A stretch of 64,000 nucleotides of DNA from Papilionanthe hookeriana x Papilionanthe teres (lineage: Eukaryota; Streptophyta; Magnoliopsida; Asparagales; Orchidaceae), in assembly GCA_022702705.1 (NCBI GenBank), contig CM040423.1, positions 39,763,392-39,827,391 of the forward strand, in the 5' to 3' direction. The position numbers were made by a program, and so were the translations under genes. This document shows positions 11,947-22,800 of this stretch, in pieces. The notes under the pieces were generated by a model. It had not been told where the DNA came from. It was given only the letters and a program-made list of their open reading frames with translations, and did no database searches. Positions within the stretch are counted from its first letter, which is position 1; each line of letters starts with the position of its first letter.

Positions 11947-14900
11947 TTACTTGTCTTGGCCAAGCTGCAAGTTGACCAATCCAAAATACTTTCCATCCAT
12001 TTCCATTAGTGATGCATGATCTCCTTTCTCAACTAAAAGGCCATTTTCAAGTACAGCAATTAAGTCACAATTCTTGATGGTGCCGAGCCTGTGTGCCACC
12101 ACAACTGTGGTTTTTCCTATCATCACCCTCTCCAGGGCCTCCTGTACAAGCTTCTCTGCTTCTCCATCCAACGCACTTGTTGCTTCATCCAAGAGCAAGA
12201 TACTTGGATTTCTTAGTATTGCTCTTGCAATTGCAACCCGTTGCTTCTGCCCGCCAGATAATTGCACCCCTTTCTCCCCACAATTTGTGTTGTATCCATC
12301 TTTTAGCCCACATATGAAGTCATGCGCATTAGCTATTCGCGCTGCGGCCTCCACCTCCGCATCGCTTGCATCCTCTACTCCATACAAAATATTCTCCTTT
12401 ATTGTACCAATGAACAACGTTGGTTCTTGCCCCACCAATGCAATATGCCTTCTCAATGACTGCAAATGATAGCCTTGAATATTTAGACCATCGATACACA
12501 CCTCTCCGTCCAGTGGGTCGTAGAACCGCTGAATAAGACTGATGATAGTGGACTTACCGGAGCCACTGGGGCCCACAACTGCAGTGGATTGACCCTCCTC
12601 AAATGATATAGAGAAGTGTTTAAGGGCCAACACTTCAGGGCGAGATGGATAGGAGAAAGAAATGTTACGAAATTCAATTACTCCTTTGATGGAGTCAGCT
12701 TTGAGACCCTCATGACAATCAGGATCAATATGCGTATCTCGTTCAAGAATTGATAACACAATGGTAGCTGAGCTGATACCATTAGTGAGGTCCGTTGTCA
12801 TAGCACCGGCGTCGGCTATTGTACGTGAAGTTTTGCAGAGGATCGCCAATGTTTGCAATAAGGCTTTGGTGGTAATGAAGCCCTTGGAGAGCAGGATGCC
12901 ACTGTACCAAAAGGAAATGGCCCATGAACAATTACCAATACCTTGCGAGAAGCCAAGAAGAGTACCAGCAAACCAAGAGTGTTGAATGCCCTGTTGGCGC
13001 GGGCCATCCAGTGCTAGCATAAAGAGACGAAGGATGTGGTCTTGCGAAGAGAAGCTAGTGATAGTGCGAATATTTTGAATAGCTTCCATAGCTAATTTGT
13101 TGCTATTTGATTGAGCGCTCAAACTTTTGCGTGATAATTCCTTCAAAAGCACGCTTTTTGTGTAGTAGCATGCAATGACAATCGGCTGCATAGAGATTAT
13201 AACTGAGGCAAGTTTCCATGAGATTACAAGCCCAATTGTATAGGCGATTATTATTGTGGATAATGTCTGTATCATGAGGGACAAGCGATCTCCAACCAAT
13301 GATTGTATCACACGAGCATCTTTGGATATCTTTGAACAGAGGTCCCCAGTAGAGTTCTCTTCTTGATCAAACCACCCCACTTCAAGCATTAACAACTTAG
13401 AAAGCATAGACTCCCTGACTCTCTTTGTTAAATATTGACCCATGATGGAAAAACTATAATCCTTGAGAACATAAATAACAAAGGCCAACACTGATATTGC
13501 CAATAGGATTAGGCAATAAATTCTTATCTTTGTGGTGATATCTGGCTTATCCTTACCAAGATAAATTGTTAGTATGCTACTCATGCAATATGAATGTACT
13601 ATGTAGGGTAGTCCATCCAACGCTGCACACACACCCCCTAATAACATGTGACGCCATTCCGGTGTGTTCATAAGTAAAAGAAACCAGAATGATGGTGCAG
13701 GTCTTTTTTCGCCCTCCATGTTTTTCATTTTATCACCAACACAATTACCTTGAAAGATCATTGAGCGACTAAAGTTATGGCTTCTATGAGAGTAAGAAGA
13801 ACTGGTGGTGGAGTTAGGTTCACTAACTCCCATGGAATCTGCACATTTTTGGGATTCTTGAAGGTGAAGAAGATAAGAGTAGTGACCATTTGTGATGCTT
13901 ATGAGATGATCATGAGACCCAGATTCGATGACTTGACCAGATTGGATGACGAAGATGGTGTCAGAATTACGAATTGTGGAGAGACGATGAGCGATGATAA
14001 TTGTGGTGCGATCAATAGTAGCAAAATCAAGTGCTTTTTGAATGAGGATCTCAGACATGGTATCTAATGCACTGGTAGCCTCGTCTAGTAGAAGTATCTT
14101 TGGGGATCGAATGAGAGCTCGTGCAATGGCAATCCGCTGCTTTTCTCCACCAGATAGTTGAATCCCTCTCTCACCTACCTGCAAGACATTCAGAGTTATT
14201 ATTAGCAAAGAATGATCAATACAATATATTAGTAATTTGAAGGTTGCTAGATAAATGATCATAATAAAAATATTGATAACTCAACTTACTAATAATGTGG
14301 GTATCATGAGTTGATATATATTAGTATTTGTGTAAGTGTTCCCAAGAAAGCGACAAACTTCATGAGGCTTAGTTTCAATATTTACTCTTTTGTTCACATC
14401 ACTACAATGTTTATGACATGCCCAACTTGGTTTTTAGAAGCCACTTGAACTAATTGCATACGTTATTTAAAAATAAGACATGCAACTCCTCCATCCATCA
14501 CCTATAAAGTCAACTTTCACCCCTCTGGATAGTTAAAGAGGAAAAACTAATTGAATAGTGTCGTGTCTTACTTGTCAGCTGTGTGGAAGACGCCCTCCTA
14601 AATGATAGTAAAACCCTTACAACTAGTTTAAGAACTACCCAATAGGTTTTATGCCTATGGTGTTATTTGCATCATATATTTCAAAAGGTTCCGTACTTAT
14701 TGTTAGGTGAATCTACCTAATAAAAACTTTTTCTAGAAGAAACTAATTCAATTTGGTTCCCTCTCTTTCTCTTAGTGAAGTTGTTTTAGACAACGAGAAG
14801 TCATATCCCACTAAACTTTATAGTTTCTTAAAAGAAATGAATAAATGTACCAGTGTGTCATATCCCGCCGGCAGTAGGGAGATAAATTCATCTGCATTTG

Positions 14901-16473
14901 CAGCTTTGGCAACTGCCACAACCTCCTCCATTGTCGCATCTTCTTTGCCAAATAAGATGTTCTCCTTTATGGAAGTTGCAAAGAGCACAGGTTCCTGGCT
15001 CACGAGCCCCATCTGTGCCCTGAGCCAATTCAACCTCAGCTTCTTTATGTTAACTCCGTCAAGTAATATTTCACCTGCAGTTGGATCGTAAAATCTCTGT
15101 AGCAGCGATATTGTTGTCGATTTTCCTGACCCGCTCTCTCCCACCAATGCTATCTTCTTACCTGCCTCCACCCTCAAATTGAACCCCTCAAACACATTTG
15201 TTGCAGACCTCATTGGATATGAGAATCCCACCTCCCTGAATTCCACCTCTCCCTTCAATTCCTCTAGCTCATCTCCCATATTATTCTCCAAATCGATCAA
15301 AGGCTTTCGTTCTATCACCTCTGAGATCTTCTCCATAGCATTAATTGCCTCCACCAAGTACTTGACATTTGAGAGGCATGTGCCTAGTGTTTGGCCACCA
15401 TGCACAAGGCATACGGCAACACTAACGACGGTGCCACCTTTAGCGCCATGATTTTCGACCAAGCGTCCACCATACCAGTAAAGGAAGGCAAAGATGGCGA
15501 AGCAGACATTATTGCTGCCAAGTGCAAGGCTTTTGATAAGGTCTCGACGGAGGCCAAGCTGGACTGCGCATTCGAGTGCGGTTGAGAAAGCTGAAATTAC
15601 AAAGTGCTCTGCCGTGGTGGAATAAACCGTTCGAATGGCCGAGAGAGCCTGCTCTACAATTGCACTGGCCTTGTCATTCTCCACTTGAATCTTTCGAGCC
15701 AAATGTAGTAAAACCCGTCCGTAAATCAGGCCAGGAACAATCAGCAATAACAAACTCGGGGTTGCCGCCACTGCCAGCCGCCACAACAGAACGAATGCAA
15801 CTATGTAGTTCCCCAAGAACGTCGAACAATTCATTATAAAATTTGGCGCCTGCACATCACACAATCAATAGTATCAATAATAATAAAACATACAACATTT
15901 CACAACCATGTCTGTCAATCACTTTCACCATATGACAAACTAACTCACCTTATCACTAAGAACATCTTGGATGACAAGGGAGTCGTTGGAGATCACGTTG
16001 ACGACCTCCGCGGTGATCGTTTCAGCATCGAAATATCCCACATCTTGTCTCATCACCGCCTTCAAATACCGCGCACGCATCCTCGCCGCTTGGCGCTCCG
16101 CCGTTATCGTACAACAATACCCCTCTAAATATTCAACCAAACACGGTCATGATTCATGATGATATATGTTACAAAAACAACATAGATAGGTCATTTGAGT
16201 ACCAAGGAATGCCGCAACACAAGAAGCCGCTCCCAGGTAGAGGAATCGAAGGGCATCATTTTTCATTATGTGCATGAAGTCCGGGGAAGGATAGGAGCCG
16301 ATATCGTTGAAGGCTAGAGCGAATAGAACGTTCAAGGCGGTCTGTGAAAGGCCATTGAAGATGGCCCCCACACATCCAATAGCCATTAGTAAACAGTCCA
16401 CATCATCAGCTAGCTTTAAGAAACACACTAGTGATGGTAGCAACCTGTTACTCCTTGTTTTCCCTTCTCCCAT
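11947..16473 (-). CDS. ABC transporter B family (MDR/P-glycoprotein type), full-size, 4 exons
   Basis: Plasma-membrane-type ATP-driven exporter of the plant ABCB group; the substrate cannot be read from sequence. Exons are 16203-16473, 15949-16124, 14851-15849 and 11947-14178, all with GT-AG junctions, summing to 3678 bases and 1225 aa. The order is TMD1, NBD1, TMD2, NBD2. NBD1 has Walker A GESGSGKST at about residue 386, signature LSGGE at about 490 and Walker B ILLLDEATSALD at about 510. NBD2 has GPSGSGKST at about 1018, LSGGQ at about 1122, a second ILLLDEATSALD at about 1142 and an H-loop His near 1178. All catalytic motifs are intact and the length is normal. The start is the ATG at 16473; an upstream in-frame extension lacks an ATG. 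The first intron is only 78 bp, while the whole second half lies in one 2.2-kb exon. It is closest in style to the ABCB15/ABCB18 multidrug-resistance-like group, but the subgroup is an inference. Confidence 0.93.
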
Positions 16474-16522
16474 CCTTCCCTTCAACTTTCTTTCTAATAT
16501 CAATCCATTACTCTTCTTACCC

Positions 16523-16534
16523 TTATATATATAT
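16523..16534 (-). promoter_or_regulatory. candidate TATA box of the ABCB gene
   Basis: An alternating TATATATATATA run lies about 50 bp upstream of the ABCB start codon, which would give a very short 5' leader. The position is plausible, but TA runs are common in this AT-rich DNA. Confidence 0.45.
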
Positions 16535-17091
16535 GCCCAAAATTCTACATACAGAGCACTTGAAATGTAAATACAAACTTTATGACGTTATGCATGCAAA
16601 TTTCTTATGAATAAATAGATAAATTTAAATTTAAGTTAGTAGTAGTTAATTTTGAAATTATCAGCATAGATTTTAAAATCGAATGAGTGAAAAAAAGAGG
16701 AGGTATTAAACAATGGCAGGGCTTGATGAATAATATCGATATTTGGTATAAGTAGATAAATGCTGTTGCTTAGTAATATATATATATATAAATAATTGAC
16801 AAATAATAAAGTTGTCTAAATCTGAGTTTTCTTTGTTACTTGACTTACATAATGAATAAATATACAAAAGAAAAAAAAAAAAAATTGAAGATGCTTCAAA
16901 TATTAATGCCGACAAATCAATGTTTTGTTAAATAGGTTAGATTGAAATATTTATGTCGTCAAATTAACATTTTTTTTTGTTACGAATAAGACAATACGTC
17001 AATTTCATAGATCACAATTCACAATAATAATAATGCAACTTAAACATTTTAAAAGAGTTATATACCTTTTTTTTATTTTTTTAATTTTTAA
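16535..17091. other. ABCB upstream region, AT-rich
   Basis: This lies upstream of the minus-strand ABCB gene. It has TA runs near 16,780-16,795 and an A run near 16,870. No further gene or clear element was seen. Confidence 0.4.
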
Positions 17092-17250
17092 ATTTACCTA
17101 CATACCACCAAATTTCTACCCTTCACATTTTTTAACGCAAACTTTAGTTTTTATATTTATCACCAAAATTTTCATATTAGGTCAAATATTTTCATTTTAG
17201 GTGTTAGATATGTAAATACATAGGAATTGAGTGGTATATATGCATATCTT
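17092..17250. mobile_element. long-TIR MITE family, copy 1
   Basis: A short, degenerate copy. It has the left-end ACATACCACC block and the right-end block GGTGTTAGATATGTAAATAC, which are inverted versions of each other in intact copies. It lies about 0.6 kb upstream of ABCB. Confidence 0.7.
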
Positions 17251-17292
17251 CCTTTTTATTATTTAAGATAAAATTTTTGTTTCTACTTTTTA

Positions 17293-17661
17293 ACCAGAGA
17301 TTGATTATTTTGACCAAAATTAAATTTTTAGTCAAAATCAATTGATCGGTCAATCGATAGATTGATCGTTGGATCGAAATTGACCCTTTTAACCAAAGTT
17401 GATTTTTTAATCACAAGTTGACATATTGGGTCAATGGAGCTGTCATTAGGTCAAAGATTGATTATTTCAAACAAATTGATTTTTTGATTAAAAGTTGACC
17501 TATTGGGCCAATAGATTGGTCTTTGGGTCGAGAATTGACCATTTTGATCAAAGTTGACTTTTTGTTTCAAAGTTGACCTATTGGGTCAATGAGTTGGTCA
17601 TTGGGTCAATGATTGACCATTTTGGCCAAAGTTGAGTTTTTGGTTAAAAATTGACTTTCTA
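17293..17661. repeat. about 78-bp tandem repeat, rich in TTGAC cores
   Basis: About 4.5 imperfect units of roughly 77-78 bp share the phrase GTTGACCTATTGGGTCAAT. I count about nine TTGAC on the plus strand and six on the minus strand in about 370 bp; TTGAC is the core of the WRKY-bound W-box. The array lies about 0.8-1.2 kb upstream of the ABCB start. Similar TTGACC/GGTCAA repeats are scattered in plant genomes, so regulatory use is only a possibility. Confidence 0.8.
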
Positions 17662-18549
17662 AATGTTAGAAAGTAAATCTAGATTGATCAAAGAGAAAAC
17701 AATAAAAAATTGAGAACAGCAAATGTCACAATTATATGAGAAGATTTTGAGGTTCACTTTTTTGCTTTTTTTTTTAATAGAGGAAGAAACAAGAAGAATA
17801 ATAGAAGTTAAAAAGAAAATAGCATAAATATAAGTTTATTTTCTGTATGATAAATTATAAAAGCTTAATAAAGTTATTATTTAAATAATAATTTTATTAA
17901 ATTTCATTGATGAAGAATTCATAATTTTTAAGAATTTATTTTGTTTGATTTTATAATTTTTCTATTTTTTATATTAGTTTATTCTAGGAAATTAGGTTGT
18001 TATTTTATAGTTAATAATTATGTTAAAAGATTATTTTATCTTAAGATTGATTACTAATATTATTAAAAAAATTTCCTTCTGCTAAAATTTTATAAGTAAA
18101 ATTTAAATTTTCTATGTACATGATATCATGCTTTAATTATATATTGATTAAGTACAACTAACTTCAGATTTTTATAGTTTTTAATCTAAGGTTAATGAAG
18201 TAATTATTTTATACTAAGCACAATTTGAGCTTAAAAATTATTTTAACTAAAATAAATTTATTATAATTTTTTAAAAAATTCACTATTGGCCCCCCAAAGA
18301 TATGCCAGAAAGAGTATCATGGATTATATCTTTAGGTGGTAAAATATTTCCGCATTCTGTAAAGCAGAAAGTGACAGTAGCTCTATAGTTTGAAGTGTGT
18401 TTTTTAAAGATTTTTTTGTCAGCCCAATCTCTCTCAAATTCTTAAATAAATTTGTAAGTTGTTCTTATTATATATTTTATATAATTGAGTCGAGATTATT
18501 TATTCCTCTTTTGTTTTATGTTAGCCTTCTGCACTTCACAAATTTGATA
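17662..18549. other. AT-rich intergenic stretch
   Basis: This lies between the tandem array and MITE copy 2. It is very AT-rich, with frequent stops in all frames. No gene or element was recognised. Confidence 0.5.
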
Positions 18550-18775
18550 TTTACATACAGACCATACAGTTCTTATGTATAAAGTATTTATACATCCAAC
18601 ACCTAAACTTTGATATTTAGTGTTATAAGCTTATGTACTACAGTGCATATTTCACTTTTAAAAAGTTAGCAATAATAATATTTTTTTATGTAATATTAAA
18701 AATTTGAGGGTACGTATGTAAATATTAAAATTGATGGGTTAAATATGTAAATGTGCACGATTCTTATATATTACA
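18550..18775. mobile_element. long-TIR MITE family, copy 2
   Basis: A diverged copy between ABCB and the RS-protein gene. The blocks CATCCAACACCTAAACTTTG and CACTTTTAAAAAGTTAG appear in family order, but the right arm is strongly decayed. Confidence 0.65.
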
Positions 18776-19052
18776 TCCACACTCGGGTGATTTTAAACTG
18801 CTGAACCCATGCATTCATATGTGACATAATTAAACCATTGCGAATTTGATTCACATAAAAAAAAAAAAAAGCGTTTGGTTTTATCATAAATTTTGAAATT
18901 TGAGCAAGCCTTAAAAGATAAAGAAAATGTAAAAACTTAAATAATGGTCTAATAATCTATGAATTTACAACCATTTTTCTGCTTATCACCATTCAAAAAC
19001 ATTTCTGGATATATATAGAGATAATATATATACATATATATATCAACATAAA

Positions 19053-19275
19053 TGAGTCGCGTCCTCGACCTGTTGGTTGAGTATCTGCTCGTTAGTGTAA
19101 GTCTACTCAAGTCAGAGTTCGCATCCCCTCAAGGCGAGTTGACCGCTATATGAAAGTGGTACTCGAATTGGTTGTCCGCTATATGGAAGTGGCTCACGGA
19201 ATCCAATCCCAAACCTAGCGGTTTGTGAGCCCAATGCATTGGTTGGTGGTTTTGCTCGTCAACCAATCTTTTGTA
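19053..19275 (+). mobile_element. tRNA-derived SINE with 15-bp target duplication
   Basis: A 223-bp element is flanked by the perfect direct repeat ATATATCAACATAAA at 19038-19052 and 19276-19290. Inside, a Pol III A-box-like TGGTTGAGTA (about 19,072) is followed about 40 bp later by a B-box-like GAGTTCGCATCCCC (about 19,115). Two similar segments with CGCTATATG.AAGTGG follow. The length, promoter spacing and target duplication together support a SINE insertion. I do not recognise the family. Confidence 0.8.
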
Positions 19276-19329
19276 ATATATCAACATAAACTTTTATAAA
19301 CAATCCATCTATATAAATTATTAGGGTGC

Positions 19330-19645
19330 GAACAATTTTTTATAAATGAGCCGAACAAGATATAATATATATACATATCACAACTTGTGGGGTTCTATAT
19401 TTTTAGTACATGAAAAGTTTCGAATTGAATACATTATATCTAGTTTTTTAATTAATTTAAAAAGAACATATTTCGAACAAAACATGGGACAAATAAGGAC
19501 AAAAATATGCAAATTGAGCCGAACATGAGCAGAATGTTTATGACAATTTCAAACATGAGCTAATTTCAAACATAATTAATTACAAACGAGCTGAACAAGA
19601 GTCAAAAGTGAGCTCGCTCGAGCTCGGCTCACTCATAGTCCTACT
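19330..19645. repeat. GAGC(C/T)GAAC-rich repeat
   Basis: The words GAGCCGAACAAG, GAGCCGAACATGAG and GAGCTGAACAAG recur, ending with GAGCTCGCTCGAGCTCGGCT. A related stretch occurs at about 46,430-46,480. It is probably a remnant of a dispersed plant repeat; its ends were not found. Confidence 0.45.
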
Positions 19646-19840
19646 AATCACAAAACAAAATTTTAATCAATTTTTTTTATACAGAAACGAAATCTCTTCT
19701 GATAGATCTCTTCATAATATATTTGATTTGCATCATTTGATGGCATTCTTAAAATCATATAAATACCTTCTTAAAAAATATTCTGCACTTACCAGAGGAC
19801 TGCAGCCATCTGTGAAGAATGTTTTATCTTCTGTTATCAA

Positions 19841-22800
19841 TCAAAATCCACTTTTAAATCTTCCAGCTCTATCTCGCCAAGATCCCTGTTGCATCGCCAG
19901 CACCTGCAACCCATTCCAGAAAACATTTCTAACACTTTAAAACTATAAAATAATAATAAAAAATAATAAAAATGTATTCCAGTAATTCACCTTATCGCTT
20001 ATCAGAAGATTTTTGGCTTGATTTTCATCGCCGCTCTTCTCTGCGTCTTTACTGTTTTCGAATTCTGTGATGGCCGGCGACATTGTCGAGGCTCCAAACA
20101 TCGCTTCGTCATGCGCCGCTTTGATCTGTTCCTCATGTTTAGCCTGCAGCATGGAAAGTCTTATTTATTTGTAGGAAGAGGGATTTACATACATACCACA
20201 CACTTAAAAATTCATATTTATATCGGTCTTTAAAATTACATAAAAAATATCACTCCAATAAAATCGTGCCACGTGACGCGTGGCAGAAAAGAAAAAAATT
20301 TGCACGGTAACGTAAGGAATATTCCCTCCATGTTATTCCGCGTCATTAATGTGTTATTGTATTACTATAACATCGAGAATATTCTCAGAACAAAATAACA
20401 CCTGAATCACACACAAAAACACGTGAATAACGCGGAATAACACGGATGAAATATTCCCTGCGTTAAAGGACAAATTTTTTTTCTTTTTTGCCACGCGCCA
20501 CATGGCGCAATTTGACTGGACTCCGCACATAACTCTGTGCGGAGTCTTGATGTAATATTTTCTCCTGAAAAAGAAATGTACCTCGTCACGCTTATGTTTA
20601 TGACACCAAGGTGATATAACTATAAATATCAAACTTTGGGTGTTAAATATATAAAATATAAGAATTGTGCGGTATGTATGTAAACATCCCTAGGAATACC
20701 CCATAATTCTTATGCAATTATATATCTAACAACTAACATCACATATTTACATGTACACCATTCAAACTTTAACAGCACACGTAAAATACAACCATTAAAT
20801 ACACCTTTCATGTATAGTTTTACAACACCAAGGTGTTACAAGTGTAACTATCAAAGTTTGGGTTTAGATATTGAAAAACATAAGAATTGTTTGATATGTA
20901 AGTAAATTTCCTTATGAATACCACACAATTCTTATGTATTTATACATCCAACACCTACACATTCTTATTTGCATGCATACCCCTCAAGTATTTAACACCA
21001 CATCAGAAATTCAACCCTTACTATCATTTTAAGTAAACACCTTTTCACGCATGTTTTATAACACCAAGGTGATATATAGTGTAAATATCAAATTTCATGT
21101 GCTAGATATGTAAAGACATAAGAAATGTGTGGTATGAATGTAGAAAAGTAATTTACATCACGCTGAAATGTTGATAACAGACCTGCACGGCAGAAAACCT
21201 GAAACTGTTGCCAATCTCTTTGACCAGAGAAGCATCATCTTCTGCCACTGAGATAATATAACAGAAGTAAGCTAGAACAGTCATAGAATGTTGTCCAAGT
21301 AGGTTCATTTAAGGTTGTCTGAAAAAAAATATTGGGGCATTTACGGACATAACATACAATTCTTATGTATTTACATGTCTAACTCCTAAATATTTACGTC
21401 CATTTCATTCAAATCTTTAACATCATATTAAAAATATCACCTTCATTACCTTGCTAAAACTGAAATACACCTTTTCATGGATAGGATTATGACACCAAGG
21501 TTTTATAAGTGAAAATATCAAACTTTGGGTGTTAGACATGCAAATACAAAGGAAATGAGAATACAGTGACTAAAACAAATGCTTCAGGTAGAGAAAAGCA
21601 GACTGAGAAATCTCAGCAGAAAATTACTGCTAAATTCCTTCACAGAAAGCTATGATAGAGTGAGGGGAAGATTTTAGAAGGAACATCACTTTTCTATAAA
21701 AGGTCATGATGCAAACAAAATTATATGAGCATTTACGTAAATTAACAAGCATGAAAAAAAAAAAAAAAATTTGCGAGATAATTACATGAGCATAAAAAAC
21801 TATTATGTCGTGTTTAAAGCGAGTCCACATCCTACATATTTCAATAAGGGGCATCTACATACATAACATCCAATTTCTATGTATTTAACATATCTAACAT
21901 CTAAACTTTACTTTTTACATTTATACCAATCAAAATTTTCATATCACATAAAAAAATACCACTATTTGCATTTCTAAGAATTGAAATACATCTTTTCATG
22001 CATAGGTAAGGTGGGGCCTATATGCAAAAATAGAGGTTTAGGTGTTAGAAATGTAAATACATAGGAATTAAGTGGTATAGTAGATATGTAAATCTTCCAT
22101 CAAGATAATATGATAAAAAATAGCTCACCCTCAATTTCATCGCTGTCATCATCAAGTGGTGCATCCTTGTTAAAATCGAATCTCTCCCATCCGCTGCTCA
22201 TTCCCATGGCTGAATCCTTCGCAGCTGCAAGAATTTAAGTCATTTTTGGTACAATCTCACAATATATGGTGCTAATTGCAAAAACAACCTGATTAATGTG
22301 GCATTTTCCATAAAACAATCAAACCAAAATTATAGAGGAAGTCTCCCAACTCTTCCCAGGAGGGCATTTTAACCCCGAGTTTATAAAACTGTCAACAGAG
22401 TCCCCACACTCTATTAATATAGGCTGAAATAGTCCCCAATGAGGATTATTTCAACTCCCATTAAAAGAGTCTGAGATAAATTTAGCGCATCTATAAAATT
22501 CAGATTAAAATGACCTCATGTAAATATCATACAACTATTTTGGTACTTTACTCCAAAATTATATTTAGAATATTTAAATAAATTAGAATTATTAATCTTA
22601 TTAGCTGCAGTTATTATCAGCGGTTACAATTTTGATTTATTGGCCTTTATTTACTTACGTTATCATATTTATGTGTTTCCTATTTGATGTATTTCTAAAT
22701 TTGCCTTTCCTTCTATATCAGTCTTGCGATGTGCATGCATACCCCTTTCTCCATGAATGAAATTAATCATGCTCTATTCTCAAAAGTTACTATGGGTTTA

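Noticed and set aside
12074..12469. 131-codon plus-strand frame opposite the ABCB exon
   Set aside because: It is a shadow of the conserved NBD2 coding sequence on the other strand.
16474..16503. Longer ABCB N-terminus in the same frame
   Set aside because: The upstream extension begins with TTG, not ATG. The ATG at 16473 gives a normal N-terminus for the family.
17293..17661. Tandem repeat as a CRISPR-like array
   Set aside because: The units are contiguous without unique spacers, and the window is plant nuclear DNA.
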